Below, in pieces: positions 27,101 through 39,100 of a DNA stretch of 64,000 bases. Origin of the DNA: Lutraria lutraria (lineage: Eukaryota > Mollusca > Bivalvia > Venerida > Mactridae); the NCBI GenBank assembly GCA_964023205.1, contig OZ026845.1:5652001-5716000 (forward strand). Reading direction: 5' to 3'. Both the position numbers and the translations under genes were made by a program. The notes under the pieces were generated by a model. The model ran no database searches. It saw only the letters and a list, made by a program, of their open reading frames with translations, and was not told the origin of the DNA. Each line of letters starts with the position of its first letter. The first letter of the stretch is position 1.

Positions 27101-30100
27101 TTTAAAAATGTTCCTGTATAAACCTATATGAATCAAGTGACCCCTGGGATGGGCCCAATATTGACCCTGAGGCAATAATTTGAACAAACTTGGTAGAGGT
27201 CCACTATAAAATGCTACACACTAAATAAATAAGCTCTAGGCATTGTAATTTCTGACAAGAAGTTTTTTAAAATTTCCCTAAGAAGTCTATATAAAATCAA
27301 GTGACCCCTGGGGATTACGTTTAACTATTAATTTAACCTCTCTAGAGCAACAACCTCTCAACAACAACATAATTTTGCTACTCTCAAAGGGTGTTGCTTT
27401 GGAGAGGTAGCGCTGTATGTTACGGTTCTTATTTCACTGGTATTTTGTATTTTAATTTCATTAATTAATGTATGTTGTAAAACATTATCTGTCACCTATG
27501 CCAAGATCAATATATCTATAAATCTATCTATCTATGTTGTTGATTTTAGTATCATTGAAATTCATTTCCCTGCCTTTAGGCCACAATAACATGTTAGTTT
27601 AATGGTTTTAAATGTATCTTAACTTGTAAGATATACTCGTATTTGACTATTAAAAATCGATTGGTTTATGTTTTAAGAAGTTTGTTTGAAATTAACAATG
27701 AAGTGTGATATTAATTGAACATACAGTACAACCTCTCCAGAGCGGCAAAGTTACAAACTTTCAACAACAACATAATTTGCTACTCCCAAAGGGTGTTGCT
27801 TTAGAAAGGTTGCACTGTAGTTAAAACTTACAAAAATTGACCTGATTAATTGATTGATTAATTGATTGATCAAGGAATGTAATAGAGACAGGAGATTTGT
27901 ATCAGGTATTGTATCATATGAAAGTTACTGTTGGATTATAATTGTAGGTTGTTAAAAAGAAACCTGACCATACAGGTGATGGTCCCCATAAAAGTGTCAA
28001 CATACCAGGTTGTTGGTTTTTCAAGATTCCTCATAAGGTAAACATAAGGCTGGCCCAGTTAGCTCAGTGGTTAAAGCATTGGTTTACTAATCAAGAGGTA
28101 GTGAGTTTGAACCCTGAGCGAGGCTCACACTGTCCATGACTTAAGATATTACATCCTATTTCAAATTGCCCTCCACCTCTGAATTATGTGGGGTAGCTTG
28201 ACAGTGGCTTGCAGATAGAATGTGGTCAGTACTGGTTAAGGCCTAAATGAAGTCCAGAAAGCTCATTAGGAGAAATGCTCGCCACTACTAGTATATAACT
28301 GAAATAATGTTGAAAATGGTAGTAAATCTGATGAAATAAATAAGAATAATTATAAATAAAATTATTGTTTACCGAGTACATTTAAGGATGATATAAGAAA
28401 TGTGATGTACTTACTCGTATGAATGTTCAAATTTGACCATTTAATTTTGAATCAGGATCCTTTGAAATAGTGTGTAACAATTTGCTCAACAGACTTTAAA
28501 ACATGAAGAATCTGGCTGCTATCTGTCATGGAAACATCTGCAGAAATCAGAAAGATGCTATATTCAACTTCATTTGTCTGAAAATCCTGAAAAATGACTG
28601 AATCGTTTTTAGCTCACATGTCACAAAGTGACAAAGTGAGCTATTAGGAACACTCTCCGTCCGGCGTCCGGCGTCGTGCGTCGTGCGTCGTCAAACTTTA
28701 TGTTGTGACCACACTAGGGGCCACATTTTTGGCTCAATTTTAGCAAAACTGGGTCAGAACGTTAATATCAACAAAATCTCGGACGAGTTCGATATTGGGC
28801 CATTTGGGGTCAAAAACTAGGTCACCAGGGCCAAATAAGGGAAAACCTTGTGAACACTTTAGAAATCACTGTTCTGAATTTATCTTCATGAAACTTTGTC
28901 AGAATGTTTATTTTAATAATATGTAGGTCAAGTTTGAAAATGGGTAATTTCTGTAGTAAAATTAGGTCACTAGGGCAAATTGCTGGAAAACCTTGTGAAC
29001 ACTCTAGAAGTCACTGTTTTGATTGGATGATCATGAAACCTTGTCAGAATGTTTGTCTTCATAATATCTTGGACGAGTTCGAACATGGGTCATCTTGGGT
29101 CAAAAACTAGGTCGCTAGGTCAAATCTTATGAAAAACCATGTTAACACTGTAGATTTCACAGTTACTATTGGATCTTCACCAAACATTGTCAAATCGTTT
29201 GTTTTAATGATATAACGGTCAAGTATAAAGATGGGTCATCTGGGGTCAATAACTAGGTCACCAGGTCAAATCTTAGGAAAACTTTTGTTAACACTGTAGA
29301 TGTCACAGTTTTAATTAGATCTTCACCAAACCTTGTCAAAATGTTTGCCTCAATGATATGTGGGTCAAGGATGAACATGGGTCAGCTGGGTTCAAAAACT
29401 GGGTCACAAGGTCAAATTTTAAGTAAAAATCTTGTAAAAGCTTTAAATGTCATGGTTTTGATTGGATCTTGGCCAAACCTTGTCAGATTGTTTGACTTAA
29501 TGATATTAAGGACAAGTTCAAATATGGGTCACCTAGGGTCAAAAACCAGGTCACAAGGTCAAATCTTAGGAAAACCTTATTAACACTGTAGATGTCAAAT
29601 TTTGATCGTATCTTCACCAAACCTAGTCAGACTGTTTGTCTTAATGATATGTAAGACAAATTCGAACATAGGTCGTCTGGGGTCAAAAACTAGGTCACCA
29701 GTTCAAAACATTGTTTCAATGAGTGAACAGTGATTGTCATGTGAGCGATATAGGGCCATTTTGGCCCTCTTGTTAATGATAAGTTCGTTTGTGTCTTTCA
29801 TTTACGGTAGTATCAAAATTGTTATAGACGCTGACAGAGACTGAATCATTAAGGTACAGTCAACCCTGTGTAAACAGTCACCTTTGAATAAAGGCCACCC
29901 TGTGAATATAGGCCATTTTTAGCTCACATGAGCACTTGTGCTCAGGGTGCACATGGGCTTTTGTGATCAGTCTTTGTACAGTGTCGTGCATTGTCAAACT
30001 TTACCTTGTGAACACACTAGGGGCCACATTTTTAGCTCAATTATTGCAAAACTGGTTCAGAATGTTAATATCGACAAAATCTTGGACAAGTTTGATATAG

Positions 30101-33100
30101 GGCCATTTGGGGTCAAAAACTGGGTCACCAGGGTCAAATAAGGGAAAACCTTGTGAAAAATTAAGAAATCACTGTTTTGATTGGAACTTCATGAAACTTT
30201 GTCAGAATGTTTATTTTAATATTATGTAGGCCAAGTTTGATAATGGGTCATTTGCGGTGAAAAACTAGGTCACTAGGGCAAATAGCTGGAAAACCTTGTG
30301 AACACTCTAGAAGTCACTGTTTTGATTGGATCATCATGAAACCTTGTCAGAATGTTTTTTCTTTATAATATCTTCGATGAGTTCAAACATGGGTCATCTG
30401 GGGTAAAAAACTAGGTCGCTAGGTCAAATGTTATGAAAAACCATGTTAACACTGTAGATTTCGCAGTTATAATTGGATCTTCACCAAATTTTGCAAATTG
30501 TTTGTTTTAATGATATAACGGTCAAGTACAAATATGGGTCATCTGGGGTCAATAACTAGGTCACCAGGTCAAATCTTAGGAAAAAATATTGTCAAAGTTC
30601 TAGATGTTATGGTTTTAATACGAATTTCACCAAACCTTGTCAGAATGTTTGAATCAATGATATGTGGGTCAATGTACAAATATGGGTCAGCTGGGTCAAA
30701 AACTAGGTCATGAGGTCAAATCTTAAGTAAAAACCTTGTCAAAGTTCTAGATGTCATAGTTTTAGTTGGATTTTCGCTAAACCTTGTTAGATTGTTTGTC
30801 TTTAAGTTAATTATATTAAGGACAAGTATAAATATGGGTCACCTTGAGTCAAAAACTAGGTCTTGAGATCAAATCTTAGGAAAACATTATTAACACTGTA
30901 GATATCAAATTTTGATTGTTTGTTCACCTCACCTTGTCAAAATGTTTGTCTTAATTATATGTAAGACAAATTTGAATATGGGTCATCTGGGGTCAAAAAC
31001 TAGATCACAAGGTCAAACCTTAGGAAAACCTTGTCTATGTTGTTGTTGTCATGGTTTTGATTAGATCTTCACCAAACCTTGTCAGAATGTTTATATGTAG
31101 GACAGGTATAACATGGGTCATCTGGGGTCAAAACCTAGGTCACCGGTTCAAAACAATGTTTTAGTGAGTGAACAATGATTTTCATGTGAGCGATATTGGG
31201 CCATCTTGGCCCTCTTGTTATAAAAACTGTCCTTGATTATTTTGAATGTAATGACCTCCAAATAAAGGCCACCTGTCAATTAAGGACACAAAATGTCTTC
31301 CCAACGAAGTCATTTGTTAACAGACTTGTCTGTACCTTCTTTAGTCTTGTTCTAAATTGTGGAAGGAAATATTTTCTGTACTTTGTACAGAAAGGTTTTA
31401 CATGTGGTTGAAAGAGGGCATTCAAGAAGGGCTTATCTCCATTTTTACAAAGAAATATATTTTAGATAGGCCCCTCTTGCATGATGCTCTTTGATTCTAA
31501 ACCAATCAACTGTTTTGTTCCTAGGATGGGAAAGATAAACGTGTCTGGAATCCTCTAGCGAAGGATTATTTGAACCGGGTGGAAGATGGAATGTTATCGG
31601 CACAGTCAGGTCCTGGCGCTGACCTAGTTCTCAAGCTGAATAAAGCTTGCAGTTACTGGAAAAATAACCAGAAGAGAATTGAGTAAGTATTTCTGTGTAG
31701 TGAAAGTTTGATATGAATCTACCTAGTGAGCTCTGTCTGGTGGAGTGAAGATTTGGTATATTTTAGCCCCCATCATTATTCTATCCTTCTAAACGTTAGT
31801 CTGTGATTCAAGTGGTCTTCAAATCACTGTAACCTTTCACTGATAGAGGGTTGTGGGTTCAAGCCCATTTATCGACCATGTCTCTTTATGTGAGAAAGTA
31901 GGCAGTTGCTTACGGTTGATGGGAGTCTAGTACTGGTTCTTCCCAGGAACGATGGTCAGCTGAACTGTCCACCTCATATGACTCTGACTGTTGAAAAGGG
32001 ATGTAATAGTCAAATAAACAAACATCAACTTCTTTTTTATCTTGAATAATAAAAAATGAATGTTTCGATGAAAATGCATACTGTAAATATGTAACAATAA
32101 GTTGTATGCTGGAGATTTTTGTATCTTCCCTTAAAAGTATACACATATTTATTTCTGAAGTATATTTAATAATTACATATCATCATGTATGTTACTTGCC
32201 ATGTTCATCATGACATATGATAGGTGATTAGTGATGCCGGCACCCGGCGTATATAACTGAAATGTCATTGAAGAACAGTGTTAAAGCCACTTTTTTGTAT
32301 CAGAAGTGTGACAGTAGTATAAGAAGGTGCTGTTTGTATTTAGAGAACTTGTAAATGAAACAAAACTTCTGTTAGAGTATGGCATGATGTGTTAGTTTAT
32401 CTGATTACATGTGTATAAAAACTATTTTCTGGCACTTCAGTGATACTAGATATAAGACATGACTTATCTATGAACTCATACATTAGACAAGGTTAATATT
32501 GATGATAAATATGTATGTTTTAGGTCACAGATGACTGCATGGTTAAATGAAGATGAAGTTTCTGAAGAAATTAAAAGGTTGTTTAAGTTTTACCATGCTA
32601 CTGTTTATATCTTACTTTTTTAAAAAGAAGAATTTTGATGTTTGCCTGGTGATCAGTTGGCACATCCATTAGTTAGTCTTTAGTGTCTATTTCTTATGCC
32701 CCCATGTATTGATGGATCACGGTTAAGTGGGCTATTGGAAATAAGAAAATTTATCACTAGCCTGAATACACGATTTTAAAACAGTTTACTACTCAGAATG
32801 GAAAATTAATATCCCCAGGCTAGTAATTTAGGACTGACTGCATAGAAATTACTAAATAGTGAGACATGTTCCTATGTCTGTCTATTTCAACTTGTCATTT
32901 TCCATTTTTTTTCACTCTTTGCAAATTTAAACTGTTTACAGGTCTGAAGACTACATAGAAGGCAGTAGATTAGGGGCTATAATACCACGTATTGTTCCTG
33001 CAGGAACTATAACAAGAAGAGGAGTGGAGCCTACATGGCTCACAGCTAGTAATGCTTATGTATGTATATCTTTGATTTTCCTCCATTATATAAAAGAATA

Positions 33101-36100
33101 TTAATTAAAAATCAATTAGTTTTTGAAACATTCTTCACTGTATTAGGTGCTGTTTGACAGGCATTGATGAAGTTTCAGGCCAGTGTTGAAATAGTATGGC
33201 AGAGATAATTTTGACCAATGTCAACTGGAAAGTTTTCTTGAGAAATATTTCTGTTTAAGTCTATTGTTTTAAGGCACTTGTTAAGAGGAATGTTTCTTCA
33301 TGCTAAGCCTTGAGCAACATTGCGCTACAAGTTTGGGCTTGGGTCAAGTCCCAGATCTTTTCTTACAGCATTATGGGTAATGTGTTTGGCACCTATTTCA
33401 GGTTGATAGAATCGGAAGTGAACTTAAAGCAATGGTTCAAGCGCCCCCTGGATATAAATTTGTAGGGGCTGATGTTGACTCACAGGAACTATGGATAGGG
33501 GCCTTGCTTGGTGATGCTCACTATGCAAAAAGTCATGGTAATTATATAAGGATTTTTTACCTCGACTGTTTTCATAGAAAGGTAGAGCCATTTTGATCAT
33601 TGCGACATCTTTGTCTTCAGTGTCTATGTCCCTGCAAAATCTTTAATGTAGCTCATAACTCAGAAACTATAAGAGGTAGCAACATGAAACTTCATAGGTG
33701 AATAGATCTCACTGAGGTGGCAAACAGATGAGCATTGGCACTGCTTTCGGCACTCTTGTTGTTTTTATTTTAGGAAAATTTACTCTTTCCTGGATTCTCT
33801 CGCAGACAACATGCAATGTTATCAGAGAATCATGGAATTTATTTTTAGGTATCGCTGATAATTACTAGGAAAATCTGAAAGAACTGAATGCCAGTGAAGT
33901 AATCATTTGAATGAATGATGCTTCACATTAATTGTATTGTAATTTAAATCCTTGCTTTGCCCCTGACATGGTAATAAAGTTGGTACTACTTCAGGCTGTA
34001 CGGCTCTTGGATGGATGACGTTACAAGGTAACAAGAAAGAAAAAACAGATCTTCATAGTGTTGTTGCAGACACTGTAAAAATCTCACGAGATCATGCCAA
34101 GGTGATTGTATAGTTCAATGTTGTTGTTTAGTTGTATTTATGCTTTTTTATGTGCAATCAAACCTGTGTTAAAGGCCGAAAAAAGGCCACCCACTATTGA
34201 TTGATCTTTTATAACAAAATGACCTGCAAATAAAGGCCACCTGTCAATAAATGCCATGTAATGTCTTTCCTTTGGGTGTTCACAGGTTTGGCTGTACATA
34301 TGAGCCTAGAAATGATAGACTTGACCATATTTGGCCACCCAACCTGTATCATAAAATATTTTAGTCCATTCAAATATTTCTGGGTACTTATAACTTAACA
34401 AAGGTCTGTGTAATAAAGTAATTTTGTTCGTTTTTCAAATCTGTTTGTTGTCATAAATACTCTCGTGATTTATTAAATTTACAAATAAAACCAATCAAAC
34501 ATTGAATCACTATTTCAGGTTTTTAACTATGGACGAATTTATGGTGCGGGTCAAAAGTTTGCTGAAAAATTATTGCTGCAGTTCAACCATCGTCTATCAC
34601 TTCTTGAAGCTAAACAAAAGGCTCATCTTATGTTCTCTACAACTAAAGGAAAAAGAAGGTTGTTGCTTCTTATTATTGATAGATTTGATTTTTTTATCAA
34701 ATGGATAGATTTGCTGCATGTTTGTCTCTGCACAGTAGAGTAGAGGAATCTTGATTTTGCAGCGGCACATACTTTTCTGTGGCAGTTTGTAAATATGACA
34801 TTTCATGGTCATTCACTCCTCATTTTGATTTTCAAATGATATTAAATTTTGAAGATGGAAGCTGTTTATGGAATGAGAGAGGGGTAGTATAGGTTTGTTA
34901 AATGTCAGCCAAACATAGCTGAAATCAATGCAATTGTATCAAAGTACATTAAAAATAGGCCACCTGTTAGTGTAGGCCACGTTTTAAAAATATAAACATT
35001 AAGTAATGTACCTTGGCTGTTAACCCTGCTGTTGAAAAAACAAACAATACATAATTTATGATATGATTTTCTATTTCAGTCGTATTGATGGTAAATGGTA
35101 TGGTGGAAGGTAAGTAAAGTTTGAATCATTCATTTTTGTATAGAATCAACTTATTTGTAATGATTGGGGTCAGTCTTTGAACCTATTTGATTTAAGTTAA
35201 AGTTAATTTAAGTTAAATATGACAAATGTTCAATGAATGATTTTGATAAATGACACAGCATGATATCTTGATAAGAATGTCCATAGAATTTTTATGTAAT
35301 TTGAAAGATAATGCAAACTTTTCACAGAAAAAACATTGTTACTTTAAATGGACAGTGTAATGGATGCCCTGTTGTGTATGATGTACATGTAGCTACTTCA
35401 TTGCTGTCAGCTAAAATTTGGTTATCCAGTTTCAAATCTCAGTGACAGCAGGTCTTACCCCTCTGTGAAAAATTGACTTAAATGTTGATGTTCCTCTGAA
35501 TGTGGAGAAGTTACTAGCTTGTTGAAGAGTAAGTTAGTACTAGTTAGAATACAGTCCAAGAAAACTGGTTAGGTTAACCGGTTGCCATATATAACTGAGG
35601 TACAGTTAGAAAAGAGCCCACTAAAAAAGACCTTAGCTACGTTATGTCCATGAATTAAGCCTCAGTTATACATATCGACCAAACCAGTTAGGAAATAATT
35701 TTATCAGAGTGTTACACTCCCAGTTTTATTTACAAAAATAGCTGTCAATGTTGTATACATTGATATTGTGATTTCAGTGAAAGTGCTATGTTTAACAAGT
35801 TAGAGATGATAGCGTGTAAAGATGAACCGTCTACGCCAGTGTTAGGATGTCGTATCAGTAAAGCGCTGGAGCCGGAGAATGTTGACACCGACGTAAGTGA
35901 AAAAAATGTCTACGAAACCGTTAAATAATCAAACCTGTGAACAAAGGCCAATCCTTTTGGAAAGACACGCAATATGGCTTTTATTGACAGGTTGCATTTA
36001 TTCAGAAGTCATTTTGTTCTAAATAATCAATATCAGTTTTTCGAAATAATGGCCTTTATTCACGGAGTGACTTTTATTTGAAGGTGGTCCCCATAGCTCT

Positions 36101-39100
36101 GGTTTGACTGGAGTTAACAAAATGGAATGACCTTGGTGTTAGACCTATACATAACCTGCTTAAAAGTTCAAATAAGGCTGGTTAAAAAAGTTTGTTTATA
36201 GTTAACACCTACGAAACATTTACAGTAGGTAGGTAGGTAGACAGACTGGCATTATTATTGTTTCTATTTGACATTGTAATTGTGCTTTTTATGTCAGAAT
36301 CATTAAAAGGTGTTATGGGTTGGGGGACTTTTTTGCAAACCAACAATTTTTTACATACGGTCTGAATGCAATTTTTTAATTGGTTTTAACAAGGACTTAT
36401 ATACATACATGGATTCGCAACTGCTAAAAATAGCTCAAACGATATCGTTCGGCGATCCCACAATGCATTACTATATACTCGGCAATGTCTGACAGCTGTA
36501 ATTGGGTGTTTATGAATTTGATTATACTAAAAAAACTCTGGCAATTAGGCACGGGAAATTGGATAAGGATGCAACAAATTCCTTAAAGATATTGAGATAC
36601 ATTTATAATCCACAAAGTCTAAGTATTAGCATGGAAAAAGGCATCAGTCGAACATTTTAAATTCCAAGATGGCGGACATCTATTATAATCCTTTCGTCTC
36701 CGAGATTAAACATTCGGAATACCACGGATCTTTGCGCTGTTATTATCATTCGGATTATCACGGATATTTTCGTATTTTCACTTTTGTAAACAATAGCTTG
36801 TATTCCCGTTGATTCACGTCTTATCACCGCGGGATTTGATTACTTAAAACGTTTAATACGGAAGTTGCGAATCCATGTATGTATATAAGTCCTTGGTTTT
36901 AATTTTACATTTTTTTACTGATGTTGATCTTTAATGGCATGATGACTTCACCAAATACTTGATTGTGTAATTCTTGTTCATATTTCAGTTTATGACAAGT
37001 AGAATAAATTGGGTTGTCCAGAGTTCAGCTGTGGATTATCTTCACTTGATGCTTGTTTGTATGCATTGGTTATTTGAGGAGTATGACATAAATGGGAGAT
37101 TTTGTATCAGTATACATGATGAAGTAAGGTAGGAACCTCTATGAGAAGTTTATTAGTTGATGCTATCACAATTGGCCCTAAAATAGTGAGGCGTAAAAAA
37201 ATTGTTTGTTTCTACCTAGCCTACGTACCCTATTTTTGTCCCTACTACCCTGGAATTTTACATGGACCTGAGGACCGTACCAATCTACTTTCTCACTTTT
37301 TTCTCACCTTCTGCACTCTTTAAAGAGCCCCCCCCCTCCCTAGAATACACTACCTACCTATCCTATTTATAAAAGTTTAAGTTTATTGGTATTATCGGCT
37401 TATAATGTCTCTGACCATTTAAAGAATAAGTATCCAGAAACAAACTTTTTTTTACGCCTAATCAAATTAACCCCTTTATTTTTCCACTCTATAGACTCAC
37501 ATAAAGGGGTTTCCCTAATTGACTGATATGAAATATGTACGCTTACATATTAACTACAAAATTAGTATCCCACCTAACCCATGAAATCAGGCACCGTAAC
37601 AAAATTGGATTTAGTTTCAGTACTAACCTTGTACTCCACACTCCTCTCATAAATCACTTAAATAGGTGAGGTCTGTTGTGTGGCCATAAACATGGTGCAT
37701 GTACTAATTTGTTACAGGTAAATGTGCAGCACCTGGGGATTGAACTCATCTCATATATAAGTTCAAAGACTTAGTGGACGGACCTCTTATGTTCTGCTTC
37801 TTATTTGTTGACTGGTGTAATGATTTTTCATCATCTTTGCTTGTTGTGAAAATACAGTCACATTTATTTCAATGTGTCCAGTACATTTTGCTCTTTAACT
37901 TATCACAAAGGATCAGATTTAAGCATTAGGTTTCAAGTCTAGAACATGACGTGTACACATTTTATCAGTTCTGATGCTATAAATGTAATAATTCATTTCA
38001 AGTTTTTCGTGATTTTCACACTGATGTCATGTTTTAACAGATATCTTGTTGCCGAGGAAGACGCTGAGCGAGCAGCTTTAGCGTTACAGATTACCAACTT
38101 ATTGACACGATCTATGTTTGCGTATAAACTGGGTCTTCATGATTTACCATTGGTAAGAGAAGTTTTATGTTAAGTTTCATAATACTGAATTTACTTTTCT
38201 GTTTAATATAAATAAATTGATGGTAGATGGAAAACTTTTTACTTAATTTGAGTTTTAGGGATCTGCTTGGCCACAATATCGAGCGATCATTTTCCTACAA
38301 TCAATTTCAAACCTCAAATTTCATATAATCAGTTTCAACTATCAATTTCTGAAAATCAATTTCAGCTATCAATTTCAAAAGCCATTGTCACACAACCAAT
38401 TAAATGTTTGTATTGTGAGACCTCTAACCCTGGTTGTAAACTACATGTATTTAATGGGTACTAGTCTATGAAACTAATGAACAATTTAATGGTTGCTTAA
38501 TTAATAGGAAGATACCTTTTATTATTTATTTTTTCATTCTTGAATATTTTTTAGTCTGTGGCTTTCTTCAGTGCTGTAGATATAGACAGTTGTTTACGTA
38601 AGGAAGTAGATCTTGATTGTACAACACCATCAAATCCTCATGGCTTAAAACAAGGCTATGGAATTCCTTCTGGTAAGTGGACATTGTGTGTTTGTGGTAA
38701 TTGGACTTTGTGTGTGTTTGTGATAACTGGACTATGACATTGTGTGTTTGGGATAATTGGACTTTGTGTGTGTTTGTGATAACTGGACTATGACATTGTG
38801 TGTTTGGGATAATTGGACTTAGTGTGTTTGTGATAACTGGACTATGACATTGTGTGTTTGGGATAATTGGACTTAGTGTGTTTGTGATAACTGGACTATG
38901 ACATTGTGTGTTTGGGATAATTGGACTTAGTGTGTTTGTGATAACTGGACTATGACATTGTGTGTTTGGGATAATTGGTCTTAGTCTGTTTGTGATAACT
39001 GGACTATGACATTGTGTGTTTGGGATAATTGGACTTAGTGTGTTTGTGATAACTGGACTATGACATTGTGTGTTTGGGATAATTGGACTTAGTGTGTTTG

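Noticed and set aside
28048..28130. Functional tRNA gene
   Set aside because: A and B boxes are good, but the acceptor stem does not pair and unrelated sequence follows directly, so it is a SINE head. The same holds for 21855, 46570 and 52040-52110.
1508..31217. Autonomous Helitron/Helentron
   Set aside because: None of the hairpin-ended copies encodes a Rep or helicase domain; they are non-autonomous at most.
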